Assembly (NCBI GenBank): GCA_002411015.1
Contig: DHPY01000054.1
Coordinates: 57,945-121,944 of the forward strand
Length of the DNA stretch: 64,000 nt
Direction: 5' to 3'
Origin: Armatimonadetes bacterium UBA5352
Lineage (GTDB): Bacteria > Armatimonadota > Zipacnadia > Zipacnadales > UBA5352
The notes below the pieces were generated by a model. That model worked only from the letters and a program-made list of their open reading frames with translations, had not been told where the DNA came from and searched no databases. Position 1 is the first letter of the stretch, and each line of letters begins with the position of its first letter. The translations under genes and the position numbers were made by a program. Of this stretch, positions 16,459 to 25,504 are shown piece after piece.

Positions 16459-17856
16459 CTACTCTCCGGTCAGGTAGCGGTGGATCGACTCGGCGGCGCG
16501 GCGGCCGGCGCCCATCGCCTGGATCACGGTCGCTGATCCGGTGACGATGTCGCCGCCGGCGAAGACCCCTGGCTTGGAGGTCGCGCCGCTCTCGTCGATC
16601 GCCACGTAGCCCCGGCGGCTCACGTTGAGGTCGGGCGTGGCGTCGGGCACGAGCGGGTGGGCGCGCGAGCCGATCGCGACGATGGCGGTGTCGCAGGGAA
16701 GCTCGAAGGTCTCGCCCTCGACGGGAACGGGGCTGCGGCGGCCGCTCTCATCGGGCTCACCAAGCTCCATCTGCTGGCAGATCGCCGCGCGCAGCCAGCC
16801 CTCCTCATCTCCGACGAACTCGATGGGGGAGGCGAGGAAGCGCATCTGCACGCCCTCCTGCTCCGCGTGCTCGATCTCCTCGGCGCGCGCGGGCATCTCT
16901 GAGCGCGTGCGGCGGTAGACGATCGTGACGTTCTCCGAGCCGAGGCGCCGCGCGGTGCGAGCGGCGTCCATGGCGACGTTCCCGGCGCCCACCACAATCA
17001 CATTGCTGCCGCAGTGGACGGGCGTGTGGTACTCCGGGAAGCGGTCGGCGCGCATGAGGTTCACGCGCGTGAGGAACTCGTTCGCGGAGTAGATGCCGAG
17101 CAGGCTCTCGCCGGGCACGTTGAGGAACTGCGGCAGCCCCGCTCCCGTGGCGATGAAGACCGCGTCGTGCTTCTCGAGCAGCTCGTCCACGGTGGCGGTG
17201 CGGCCCACGACGAAGTTCAGGCGGATCTCGACGCCGAGCTTGCGGAGGTAGTCGAGCTCCCAGTCGAGCACATTGCGCGGCAGGCGGAAGGCCGGGATGC
17301 CGTAGCGCAGGACGCCACCCGGCGCGTGGAAGAGCTCGTATACCGTGACCGAGTGGCCTAACATGGCGAGGTCGGCCGCGGCGGCGAGCCCACCGGGGCC
17401 CGAGCCGATGACCGCGACGCAGTGGCCGCTGGGCGCGGGCCGCTCGGGCGTCTCGACCTCATCGTGCTCGCGCTCCCAGTCCGCCACGAACCGCTCGAGG
17501 CGGCCGATCGCGACCGGGTCCCCGCGCTTCGCAAGCACGCAGGTCATCTCGCACTGGCTCTCCTGCGGGCAGACGCGGCCGCAGATGGCCGGGAGCGCGT
17601 TGGTCTCCTTGATCTTGCGAGCGGCCTCGGAGAAGCGGCCCTCGGTGATCAGCTTGATGAACTCCGGGATCTGCACCATCACCGGGCAGCCATCCACGCA
17701 GGTCGGCCGCTTGCACTGAAGACAGCGCTGCGCCTCGGCGATGGCCTGCTCCGGCGTGTAGCCGAGCGGGACCTCGTCGAAGTCCTTCACGCGCTCATCA
17801 GCCGGTCGCTCCGGCATCGGCTGGCGGGTGCGCTTGAGGTCACTCTGGCTTGTCAC
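16459..17856 (-). CDS. nfnB: NfnB / sulfide dehydrogenase subunit A: NADPH-binding flavoprotein
   Basis: From GTG 17856, which has GAGGAGG six bases upstream, the protein is 465 residues, the normal size for NfnB/SudA/GltD-like proteins. The N-terminal Cys clusters (CLQCKRPTCVDGCP and CGRVCPQESQCE) bind two [4Fe-4S] centres. An FAD-binding GSGPGGLAAA follows near 150, the NADP-binding VVGAGNVAMDAARTARRLG near 290, and a final FAD motif GVFAGGDIVTG near 430. With NfnA it forms the electron-bifurcating NADH-dependent ferredoxin:NADP oxidoreductase, or a related sulfide dehydrogenase, in the cytoplasm. It overlaps nfnA by 17 bases. Confidence 0.88.
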   Translation of the reverse strand: MTSQSDLKRTRQPMPERPADERVKDFDEVPLGYTPEQAIAEAQRCLQCKRPTCVDGCPVMVQIPEFIKLITEGRFSEAARKIKETNALPAICGRVCPQESQCEMTCVLAKRGDPVAIGRLERFVADWEREHDEVETPERPAPSGHCVAVIGSGPGGLAAAADLAMLGHSVTVYELFHAPGGVLRYGIPAFRLPRNVLDWELDYLRKLGVEIRLNFVVGRTATVDELLEKHDAVFIATGAGLPQFLNVPGESLLGIYSANEFLTRVNLMRADRFPEYHTPVHCGSNVIVVGAGNVAMDAARTARRLGSENVTIVYRRTRSEMPARAEEIEHAEQEGVQMRFLASPIEFVGDEEGWLRAAICQQMELGEPDESGRRSPVPVEGETFELPCDTAIVAIGSRAHPLVPDATPDLNVSRRGYVAIDESGATSKPGVFAGGDIVTGSATVIQAMGAGRRAAESIHRYLTGE

Positions 17857-18736
17857 GAGCCGCCTCCTCATCGCAGCGGCAGCCGCCGTCGGGGTGCTCA
17901 CTGAGCGGAGTGCTGTGCGCTTCATACATGCGCGTGGCGTCGCTCTCGAGGCCGTCGTACATCCGCTGCCTGCGCATAAGCAGGTCGAAGTCAACCTGGT
18001 GCGCGTCGAATTCGGGGCCGTCGATGCAGGCGAACTTCGTCTCACCGCCGACCTCTACGCGGCAGCCGCCGCACATCCCGGTGCCATCCACCATGATCGG
18101 GTTGAGGCTGACGACGGTGCTGATCCCATGCGGGCGGGTGAGGTTCGCGACAGCGCGCATCATCGGCGTGGGGCCGATCGCCAGCACGAGGTCGATGCGC
18201 TCGCCCGCCTCGATCATCTCCTGCAGCACGGTGGTGACGAAGCCCTTGCGGCCGTAGGTGCCGTCGTCGGTGCAGACGGTGACCTCTCTGCAGATCGCGC
18301 GGAGGCGATCCTCGAGGATGACGTTGTCAGCGGAGCGGGCGCCGTTGATGCCGACGAGTTCATTGCCGGCGTCGCGCAGCGCCTGCGCGATCGGGATGAC
18401 CGGCGCCATGCCGTAGCCACCGCCGATGACCACGCAGCGGCCGAACTGCTCGATGTGCGTGGGGCGGCCGAGCGGCCCTGCCAGGTCGAGGATCTGCTGG
18501 CCCGGCTGCATGGCGGCGAGAAGGCGGGTGGAGGTGCCGACCGCCTGGAAGATCAGCTCGATGGCGCCTGCTTCGGGGTCGGAGCTGACGAGCGTGAGGG
18601 GGAAACGCTCGCCCTTCTCGTGGACGCGCAGGACCACGAACTGCCCGGCCTTACGCCGCCGCGCGATCTCAGGCGCATGGACAAGAAGCTGCCACGTCTG
18701 TGGCGCGATCTGCTCTTTGCGGACGATCTCATTCAT
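17840..18736 (-). CDS. nfnA: NfnA / sulfide dehydrogenase subunit B: FAD and [2Fe-2S] subunit
   Basis: A 298-residue ferredoxin-NADP reductase-like protein. Residues 1-100 form the FAD domain (RKAGQFVVLRVHEKGERFPLT). The NAD-binding part starts with VVIGGGYGMAPVIPIA. The C-terminal [2Fe-2S] site shows the diagnostic DGTGMCGGCRV, FACIDGPEFDAH and QVDF motifs of NfnA/SudB/PyrK-like subunits. The C-terminal tail (HPDGGCRCDEE) is longer than usual. AGGTGA precedes the ATG. It is co-transcribed with nfnB from the promoter at 18801-18829. Confidence 0.9.
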   Translation of the reverse strand: MNEIVRKEQIAPQTWQLLVHAPEIARRRKAGQFVVLRVHEKGERFPLTLVSSDPEAGAIELIFQAVGTSTRLLAAMQPGQQILDLAGPLGRPTHIEQFGRCVVIGGGYGMAPVIPIAQALRDAGNELVGINGARSADNVILEDRLRAICREVTVCTDDGTYGRKGFVTTVLQEMIEAGERIDLVLAIGPTPMMRAVANLTRPHGISTVVSLNPIMVDGTGMCGGCRVEVGGETKFACIDGPEFDAHQVDFDLLMRRQRMYDGLESDATRMYEAHSTPLSEHPDGGCRCDEEAARDKPE

Positions 18737-18800
18737 GCTGCGTCACCTCACGGGACGCCGAGGACACGGACGACCTTCTCTGGGACGAAACGTGAATGGC

Positions 18801-18829
18801 ATTATACGCTTTCATGGGCGCTCAGGCAA
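18801..18829 (-). promoter_or_regulatory. Sigma-70-type promoter of nfnAB
   Basis: Minus strand: TTGCCT (18829-18824), a 17-base spacer and a perfect TATAAT (18806-18801). The predicted transcript starts near 18794, about 58 bases before the nfnA ATG. Confidence 0.75.
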
Positions 18830-18910
18830 CACTGTCGGCACCTGAGAGAGGCGTTCGAGAGGAATTGAGCGTCGCGCGCGGAAAGTCCTTCCTCCGGAGA
18901 ACTTTGTTCG

Positions 18911-18926
18911 GTTTAACATGTTTAAC
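18911..18926. promoter_or_regulatory. Direct repeat in AT-rich island, candidate regulator site
   Basis: GTTTAAC-AT-GTTTAAC is a tandem direct repeat with a 9-base period, in an AT-rich island of an otherwise GC-rich 330-base divergent gap (18737-19067). It lies upstream of both nfnA and the RNase-H-like gene. The direct-repeat spacing is close to one helical turn, as in activator or response-regulator sites. The role is inferred. Confidence 0.35.
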
Positions 18927-19067
18927 CTGTACAAAGGTCAACACAGACGATTGGCGAAGCTGTTCAGTGGGTATGCCTAGAGAAGATGCAGGAGGCAGGC
19001 CGGGCTGGCGCGTCGGAACGTGAGGCGCGGATCGGCGTTGACATAAGACGGATGAGGAGGCGCCGCG

Positions 19068-19607
19068 ATGTTCGCAGACGATGGTCGGCGCGAACGCCTC
19101 GCGTACGCGCTGGTGAGCGCGGCACCCCTCCAGGGCCTGGACGCGACAGGCATCGGGATAGTGTTCAAAGCACCGGATCGCAGAACCATCGGCACCGTGA
19201 GCCAGGCACTGGTGGGGATCGAACCGGTCGAGGGCGGGTATGAGGCAGTGCGGCGGGTGCTGGAGGAGGCGCTTGCGAGCGGCGTGCGCGGTCTAACGAT
19301 CTACGTGGAGCCCTCGGAGGTCGTGGAGCAGCTTCGCAGCAACGCGCCTGTGCCTCGCCCGCTGCTCGTAACGCACCTGAAGGCGCGGGGGATGATCAAC
19401 CAGCTTGGCCGGGTGACTCTCGTGGCGGCGACCAGCCATGCCTTCTCCGCGCGCGTGCTCGCGCAGAGCGCCCGCCTCCCGGGCTTCGGTGGCCGTGAGG
19501 GCGAACCGCCGCAGCCGAGATCATCCCGCCGGCAGTTGTCGCTCATAGCAGAAGATGAACCCGCCTGGCGCGTGTCGCAGCGCCCCCTCCCGCTGCGAGC
19601 GCGATGA
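19068..19607 (+). CDS. RNase H-fold protein with altered active site
   Basis: A 179-residue protein starting at ATG with GAGGAGG upstream. Residues about 20-135 follow the RNase HI-like order: a first strand (GIGIVFK), a TVSQALVGIEPVEGGYEAVRRVLEEALASGV helical region like the A.E..A...GL..A...G unit, then LTIYVEPSEVVEQLR in place of l.v.sDS..vv.ql. The first catalytic Asp of the DG motif is absent and DS is replaced by EPS, so nuclease activity is doubtful. A charged C-terminal tail follows. It is monocistronic, ending at a strong terminator. The fold call is by pattern only. Confidence 0.5.
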   Translation: MFADDGRRERLAYALVSAAPLQGLDATGIGIVFKAPDRRTIGTVSQALVGIEPVEGGYEAVRRVLEEALASGVRGLTIYVEPSEVVEQLRSNAPVPRPLLVTHLKARGMINQLGRVTLVAATSHAFSARVLAQSARLPGFGGREGEPPQPRSSRRQLSLIAEDEPAWRVSQRPLPLRAR

Positions 19608-19621
19608 ACAGGCACCCCGGG

Positions 19622-19663
19622 GGCCGCCCCGGCCGCAGTCACCGGGGCGGCCTCATCTTCCTC
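19622..19663 (+). terminator. Intrinsic terminator
   Basis: A perfect 11-bp stem (GGCCGCCCCGG with CCGGGGCGGCC, 19622-19652) and a 9-base loop, followed by the pyrimidine-rich TCATCTTCCTC. It lies 15 bases after the RNase-H-like gene. Confidence 0.8.
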
Positions 19664-19798
19664 AGAGGCCCGCTCCTTGACGCACGCGCCGCCCCCGGCG
19701 TAAGATACCATTCACGCGGGCATGGCACCGTCACAGGCCTGTGTCCGCGCATTCACCGCGTCCGACAGTGACGCCGCCGACTGCGGAGGGGTCGTATC

Positions 19799-20950
19799 GT
19801 GATCTACCTGGATAACGCCGCAACCACCCGCGTCGCCCCGGAAGTCTTCGAGGCGATGTCGCCATTCTTGCAGGACGAGTACGGCAACCCGAGCTCCGTC
19901 TATGCGCTCGCGGGCCGCTCGGCCGCCGCACTGGATACCGCCCGCGCGACCGTCGCCGAGTACCTTGGCGCCGAGCCGGATGAGATCGTCTTCACCGGCA
20001 GCGGCTCCGAGGCCGACAACCTCGCGATCAAGGGCACCATGCGCAAGCGCGAGGGCGGCCACCTGATCACCTCCGCCATCGAGCACCACGCGGTGCTGCA
20101 CACCTGCAGGTATCTGCAGGAGGAGGGCTATGAACTGACCGTGGTGGGCGTGGACGAGCACGGTCTCGTGGACCCTGAGGAGGTCCGGAGCGCGATCCGC
20201 GAGGATACGCGGCTGGTAAGCATCATGCACTCGAACAACGAGGTCGGCACGATCCAGCCGATCGAGGAGATCGCGGCGATTGCGCGGGAGCGCGGCATCA
20301 AGATGCACACCGACGCCGTGCAGTCGCTCGGCAAGGTGCCGCTGAAGGTCGCCGAGCTCGGCGTGGACATGCTCGCGGTCTCCGCGCACAAGATCCACGG
20401 GCCGAAGGGCGTGGGCGCGCTCTACATCCGCAGGGGATTCCGCCCCGAGCCGATCATCCATGGCGGCGGGCAGGAGCGGCGGATGCGCGCCGGCACCGAG
20501 AACGTGGCGGGGATCGTCGGCTTCGCGCGGGCGATCAAGCTCGCGACCGAGCATGGGCACGAGGCGACCGAGCGGATGCGCGCACTGCGCGACCGGCTGA
20601 TCGCCGATGTGATGGAGAGCATCCCGGAGACGCTGCTGTCCGGGCACCCGACGAATCGGCTGCCGAACCTCGCCAGCTTCCTCTTCCGCTACATCGAGGG
20701 TGAGGGCATCCTGCTGTCGCTTGACATGAAGGACATCGCGGGCTCGAGCGGCTCGGCCTGCACCTCAGGCTCGCTCGATCCCTCGCATGTGTTGCTGGCG
20801 ATGGGCTATCCGCATGAGATCGCCCATGGTTCGCTGCGGCTGAGCCTCAGCCGCTACACGACCGAAGAGGAGATAGACGCGGTGCTGGAGGCGCTGCCGC
20901 CGATCATCCAGCGACTGCGGGACATGTCGCCGCTCTATCAGCGAAAGTAG
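19799..20950 (+). CDS. nifS: Cysteine desulfurase, NifS/IscS type
   Basis: A 383-residue PLP enzyme that removes sulfur from cysteine for Fe-S cluster building. It starts at GTG with GGAGG upstream and begins with IYLDNAATT. The cofactor-binding region IEHHAVLHTC is near 100. The PLP Lys sits in SAHKIHGPKGVGALYI near 205, and the catalytic Cys is in SSGSACTSG near 325, in the short loop typical of class I (NifS/IscS). It lies 36 bases before nadA, whose product needs a [4Fe-4S] cluster; this pairing is common. Confidence 0.93.
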   Translation: MIYLDNAATTRVAPEVFEAMSPFLQDEYGNPSSVYALAGRSAAALDTARATVAEYLGAEPDEIVFTGSGSEADNLAIKGTMRKREGGHLITSAIEHHAVLHTCRYLQEEGYELTVVGVDEHGLVDPEEVRSAIREDTRLVSIMHSNNEVGTIQPIEEIAAIARERGIKMHTDAVQSLGKVPLKVAELGVDMLAVSAHKIHGPKGVGALYIRRGFRPEPIIHGGGQERRMRAGTENVAGIVGFARAIKLATEHGHEATERMRALRDRLIADVMESIPETLLSGHPTNRLPNLASFLFRYIEGEGILLSLDMKDIAGSSGSACTSGSLDPSHVLLAMGYPHEIAHGSLRLSLSRYTTEEEIDAVLEALPPIIQRLRDMSPLYQRK

Positions 20951-20986
20951 CTCGTAACTCAGTACACTCCGGGGAGCCGATTTCCC

Positions 20987-21892
20987 ATGGTCGACAGGCA
21001 GCTTGCAGAGAGGATCGCCCAGCTTAAGCAGGAGCGTAACGCGGTGATCCTCGCGCACAACTACCAGGTGGAGGAGGTCCAGCTTCTCGCGGACTTCCTC
21101 GGCGATTCGCTTGAGCTCTCGCAGCAGGCGGCGAAGACCGACGCGGATGTCATCGTCTTCTGCGGTGTGCACTTCATGGCGCAGACCGCGAAGCTGCTCT
21201 CTCCGGAGAAGACGGTCCTGATGCCCGATCCGGGTGCGGGCTGCCCGATGGCGGACATGATCACCGCGGAGCAGGCGCGGCAGTTCAAGGCCGAGTATGG
21301 TGGCGCGCCGGTCGTCGCGTATGTCAACACCACCGCGGAGGTGAAGGCGGAGTCGGACATCTGCTGCACCTCATCGAACGCGGTGAAGGTCGTCAACTCG
21401 CTCGACGCCGACACGGTCCTGTTCATCCCGGACTCGAACCTCGCGGACTGGGTGCAGAAGCACTCAGACAAGAAGATCATCGCCTGGGGCGGCTACTGCC
21501 CGACGCACGCGCGGATCAACCCCTCGACGATCGAGTACATGCGCGAACAGCACCCGGATGCGCTCGTGGTCGTCCATCCGGAGGCGCGGCCGGAGGTCAT
21601 CGAGATGGCTGATGAGGTCGCCTCCACAGGCGGGATGATCAAGTTCGCGCGCGAGACCGCCGCGAAGGAGATCATCGTCGGCACCGAGGAGGGCCTCGTC
21701 TACCGGATGCGCCGCGAGAACCCGGACAAGACCTTCTACATCGTGCCCCACACCGTCTGCCCGAACATGAAGAAGACCACGCCGCAGAAGCTTCTGGCCT
21801 CGCTGGAGAACATGCAGTACCAGATCGAGGTCGCAGAGGATGTAGCCGAGAAGGCGCGTAAAGCCGTCCAGCGCATGCTTGAAGTGAGTTGA
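20987..21892 (+). CDS. nadA: Quinolinate synthase A
   Basis: A 301-residue protein that condenses iminoaspartate with dihydroxyacetone phosphate to quinolinate in NAD synthesis. The motifs AHNYQVEEVQ, GDSLELSQQAA, FCGVHFMAQTA, CCTSSNA and TVCPNMKKT are present. The three cluster Cys residues lie in FCGVH (about 64), ICCTSSNA (about 127) and VCPNM (about 260). GGGGAG precedes the ATG. nadB and nadC are not in this window. It is co-transcribed with nifS. Confidence 0.95.
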   Translation: MVDRQLAERIAQLKQERNAVILAHNYQVEEVQLLADFLGDSLELSQQAAKTDADVIVFCGVHFMAQTAKLLSPEKTVLMPDPGAGCPMADMITAEQARQFKAEYGGAPVVAYVNTTAEVKAESDICCTSSNAVKVVNSLDADTVLFIPDSNLADWVQKHSDKKIIAWGGYCPTHARINPSTIEYMREQHPDALVVVHPEARPEVIEMADEVASTGGMIKFARETAAKEIIVGTEEGLVYRMRRENPDKTFYIVPHTVCPNMKKTTPQKLLASLENMQYQIEVAEDVAEKARKAVQRMLEVS

Positions 21893-21910
21893 GGTGACCT
21901 CCGCTCCTCC

Positions 21911-22612
21911 GTGCCAGAGACCATGACGTCCTCGGTCCGCCGCACCCTCACCGTCGGCGCCCTCGCCGGGCTGCTGCTCGGCTGGGTGCTGCCCGTGCTG
22001 CTCGGGCCGCCGGTCGTTGCCTTCGGGCCGACGCTGCGTGCCGATCCGCGGCTCAGCGACGCCATCACCGGCGCGGGAGGCTTCCTCGCGTACATCGCCG
22101 AGGCGCCCACCATGTACCTCGCGGAGCACCTCACGCGGCCAATACCCGCCGCCGCAGCACTGAACGCCCTCAGTTGGGCCGCGATCGGCGTGTGCATCGC
22201 GGGCTTCGTCGTAGCGCTCCGCCGCCGCACGGTTGCTGCTGGCGCACTCGGGGGCTTTCTGCTCGGCTGGATGCTCCCCGCGCTCGCACAGGTCCTCGGC
22301 GAGTGCTTCCGCCACTGCTGGATGCACGAGGGCTTCCTCGGCACGATGGCGCTCGTTGGCGGCACGATGTTGCGCGGCGTCGGAGTGCTGGCGGAGCTGC
22401 CCTGGCGGCTGATCGCGGGCCCCGCTGAGGGCATTCTCCCGCTCCTCGCCATCCCCGTCTCCGCTCTGGCCTGGACGCTCGTGGGCATGGCCATCGCCGC
22501 AGCGATCGCTGCCATCGGCAATGCAATTCCTGCACCTGCCGCGGAGGGTGGAGGTGCCGGGGCGCGGAACAGCGAACGTACTCAGGCATCGGGGCCAGAC
22601 TCTACGAGGTAG
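21911..22612 (+). CDS. Membrane protein with internal duplication
   Basis: A 233-residue hydrophobic protein with about five to six membrane segments. The segment TVGALAGLLLGWVLPVLLG (near residue 13) recurs as AAGALGGFLLGWMLPALAQ (near 113), so the protein looks like two copies of a roughly 100-residue unit. The start may be GTG 21911 or ATG 21923; neither has a strong ribosome site. It follows nadA by 18 bases. No function is recognised. Confidence 0.55.
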   Translation: MPETMTSSVRRTLTVGALAGLLLGWVLPVLLGPPVVAFGPTLRADPRLSDAITGAGGFLAYIAEAPTMYLAEHLTRPIPAAAALNALSWAAIGVCIAGFVVALRRRTVAAGALGGFLLGWMLPALAQVLGECFRHCWMHEGFLGTMALVGGTMLRGVGVLAELPWRLIAGPAEGILPLLAIPVSALAWTLVGMAIAAAIAAIGNAIPAPAAEGGGAGARNSERTQASGPDSTR

Positions 22613-22627
22613 CGCACGGGGAGCGAC

Positions 22628-23794
22628 ATGGAGAGCATCAAGACGGCCGTCGTTGGCTGCGGGGCGTTCGCGAAGCACCAGCACTTCCCGAACATCATGC
22701 GTTCGGAGAAGCTGGAGCTTGTGGCCGGCTGCTCGCGCAGCGACGCCAACCGCTCCTGGGTCGAAGAGACCTGCTGCCCGGCCTACACAACGCCCGAGGC
22801 GGCGGATGTCTTCTCCGATCCCGATATCGACCTGATCGTCCTCGCGGTGCCGCACAGCGTGCACTTCGAGCTGATGATCCAGGCGATCGAGGCCGGGAAG
22901 CACGTCATGGCCGAGAAGCCGATGACGATGACGATGGACGAGTCGTATCAGGTCTGCAGGGCGGTCAAGGACGCGGGCGTGAAGCTCTGCGTGGACTACA
23001 ACCGCCGCTTCTCGCCTTCGATGGTGCACATGCGCAACGAGTATCACGCGCACCGGGCGGACCCGTCAGTCGGCGCCGGGCAGTTCATCGACACCCCTGA
23101 GCGCCCCCCGTGGCCCGAGGAAGACGCGTCCATGCTGATGATCCGCATCAATGACGAGTCGAGCACCTACCGCCCGGTGCATATCGACTGGAAGACCGGC
23201 GGCGGGCAGATCATCGGCGAGGCCTGCCACTGGCTCGACCTCGCTTGCTGGATGTTCGACGCCGAGCCTACGCGCGTCTACGCCAGCGGCTCCACGCGCC
23301 TGAACCACATCATCACGCTCGACTTCCCGGGCGGCTCGCGCGCCTGCATCTGGTTCTCGCCAACAGGCACCTTCCGCTATCCGAAGGAACTCTTCGAGCT
23401 TACCGATCACAACGCGTTTTTCCGCAACCTGTGCTTCGTGGAGACGCAGGTCTACGGCCGGGGCGAGCCGGAGATCACCTACTTCGACCTCCAGCACGAT
23501 GAGCTGCCCGAGGTCGGGGGCAAGGGCCATGATGCGTACGTGGCGAAGCTCGAGGAGCGGGCGCGGCTCCATGGCGAGAGCGGCGGCTCCATCTGGCCGA
23601 ACGTGGCGCCGGACAAGGGTCACTTCCAGCTCCTGGAGGCATTCGCGGACGCGATCCTGGGCAACACCAAGTCGCCGATTGACGAATATGCCGGCGCCCG
23701 CGCCACGTATCTGAGCTTGCGCGCGATCGACTCGATCAAGACGGGCATGCCGCTTCCGGTCAATGACGAGCAGATGAGCTTGTTCGTTGGTTGA
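22628..23794 (+). CDS. Gfo/Idh/MocA family oxidoreductase
   Basis: A 388-residue protein. It has an NAD(P)-binding AVVGCGAFAKHQHF at the N-terminus, HVMAEKPMTMTMDES with the EKP motif near 97, and GQIIGEACHWLDLACWMF near 200 giving the catalytic His helix. A VDYNRRFSPS segment is close to that of scyllo-inositol and sugar-acid dehydrogenases with long C-terminal domains. GGGAG precedes the ATG. The substrate is not predictable. It follows the membrane protein by 15 bases and may be the last gene of that transcript. Confidence 0.87.
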   Translation: MESIKTAVVGCGAFAKHQHFPNIMRSEKLELVAGCSRSDANRSWVEETCCPAYTTPEAADVFSDPDIDLIVLAVPHSVHFELMIQAIEAGKHVMAEKPMTMTMDESYQVCRAVKDAGVKLCVDYNRRFSPSMVHMRNEYHAHRADPSVGAGQFIDTPERPPWPEEDASMLMIRINDESSTYRPVHIDWKTGGGQIIGEACHWLDLACWMFDAEPTRVYASGSTRLNHIITLDFPGGSRACIWFSPTGTFRYPKELFELTDHNAFFRNLCFVETQVYGRGEPEITYFDLQHDELPEVGGKGHDAYVAKLEERARLHGESGGSIWPNVAPDKGHFQLLEAFADAILGNTKSPIDEYAGARATYLSLRAIDSIKTGMPLPVNDEQMSLFVG

Positions 23795-23992
23795 TCTGGC
23801 CCAGATAGGGGAATGATGTAGGTAGCGCGACCGACAACGGCCGCGCGGTGGTAACTTGTGTCATGATGCCGCAACCTAGTTCTGATGGGACCGTGGCGAA
23901 GGCTTGACGAGGCCGTCGCGCTTGGGTTACATTGCCACTGTACATCGGTGATACCCCGCCGTCCCTGAAGCCGCGCAGTGCAGGTGACATCA

Positions 23993-25477
23993 GTGCGTTC
24001 TGCCATACTCGATCGGTTTGTACAGAAGGTCGCACAGATCATCCAGACCGAGGGGGCTGCCTGTTTCTCACTCGGAGTCGCCGACAACCGTCTGCATCCG
24101 CAGGCTGTCATCAGCCGCAGGGATGGGATCACCCGCGATTCCCTCGGACACATTGACATAGACACCGGCAACACCTTCTCAACGGCAGTTCGCGATGCCC
24201 TCAGCCAGCGCGGCCCCGTCGTGCTGCAGGAAGCTACGCGCATAGACCGCTTCATCGCCAACTCCCCGGTCCTCGTGATGCCGATCGTCTGGGAGCGCGA
24301 GGCCCTGGAGAGCGAAGAGGAGCCGGTGCAGCGCGTTGTCGGTGTCCTCGCGCTGTGGGAGAAGCGCGGCGGCCGCTACGATGAGGACGACTACAAGCTC
24401 GCTGAGACGCTCTCCAGCCAGGCGGCCGCGCTGCTGGTGGAGGAGCAGCTCGACGAGTTCGACGATATTCAGGCAGCATTCTCCACGGTGCCGGTGGGCC
24501 TGATGCTCCTCTCGAGCGACGACAACGTGCTGGTGGCCAACGCGGCCGCCATGCGCGTCATCGGAGTGGATCCTCTGCAGGGCCGGCCGATCATCGACAT
24601 AGATTACGGGAAGCAGCTTACGGAACTGATGAATGACGTTCGCTCGAGTGATACGGGCAACGCCGCCGCCTCATACGTCTCGCGCGACAATGAGAGCTAC
24701 TCCGCCAGCGCCCAGACCACGCAGGAGGGCCAGACGATCATCGCCCTCACCCAGTCACCATTCAGCACGGCCGCGGAGGAGTTGACGGGCCAGGTCGCGC
24801 ATGAGTTGCGCACGCCACTTACCGTCATCCAGGGCAACCTGCAGACGATCGATTTCATGATCGAGGGCGGCATCCAGCCCGAGGACGAGGAGATCATCAA
24901 GGAGTTCATCGGCACCGCGCTCATCCAGTCCGCGCGGATGTTCCGCCTCATCGCCGAGACACTCAACATCTCGCGCATCCACGCGGGCAAAGAGCTCGAG
25001 CTTGAGGTGGAGGAGTTCGACCTCACCGACGCGCTCGATCAGATCCTCGAGGAGCTTGGCGACTACCTGCTCAGCCATGAGATCAATGTGGAGGCGCCCG
25101 ATGAACTGATCATCGAGGGCGACCGGGCGAAGATCATCTCGATCTTCGACAACTACCTCAAGAACGCCGCCAAGTACTCCGATACGGGTACCACGATCAC
25201 CGTCCGCCTCTACAAGACCGGCAACGACATGGTCGCGATTGAGGTGCAGGATCAGGGGATCGGCATCCCGCCGGAGGACGTAGCGAAGATCGGGCGCGAG
25301 GCCGGCTTCCGCACGGACCTGTCGAAGTCGCAGGCGGGCGGCATCGGCCTCGGGATGGTCTACACCAGGCGCGTCAGCGAAGCCCACGGTGGGCGGATGG
25401 AGATCGAGAGCACGGTTGGTGAGGGCAGCAAGTTCCGCTCGGTGCTGCCGCTTCGGCAACCGGAGGGCAACCGCTGA
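23993..25477 (+). CDS. Sensor histidine kinase with GAF and PAS domains
   Basis: From GTG 23993, which has AGGTG six bases upstream, the protein is 494 residues; in-frame GTGs at 23978 and 23984 are alternatives. There is no membrane segment, so it is a cytoplasmic sensor. Domains: GAF (about 1-150), PAS (about 155-250, with STVPVGLMLLSSDD), HisKA with VAHELRTPLTVIQGN (phospho-His near 266), and HATPase_c with the N-box FDNYLKNAAKYSD, G1 QDQGIGIPPED and G2 AGGIGLGM. No response regulator is adjacent, so it is an orphan kinase. It is followed by folB after 27 bases. Confidence 0.92.
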   Translation: MRSAILDRFVQKVAQIIQTEGAACFSLGVADNRLHPQAVISRRDGITRDSLGHIDIDTGNTFSTAVRDALSQRGPVVLQEATRIDRFIANSPVLVMPIVWEREALESEEEPVQRVVGVLALWEKRGGRYDEDDYKLAETLSSQAAALLVEEQLDEFDDIQAAFSTVPVGLMLLSSDDNVLVANAAAMRVIGVDPLQGRPIIDIDYGKQLTELMNDVRSSDTGNAAASYVSRDNESYSASAQTTQEGQTIIALTQSPFSTAAEELTGQVAHELRTPLTVIQGNLQTIDFMIEGGIQPEDEEIIKEFIGTALIQSARMFRLIAETLNISRIHAGKELELEVEEFDLTDALDQILEELGDYLLSHEINVEAPDELIIEGDRAKIISIFDNYLKNAAKYSDTGTTITVRLYKTGNDMVAIEVQDQGIGIPPEDVAKIGREAGFRTDLSKSQAGGIGLGMVYTRRVSEAHGGRMEIESTVGEGSKFRSVLPLRQPEGNR

Positions 25478-25504
25478 TCCCCGCCAACGAGGCTCTCACC
25501 GCAT

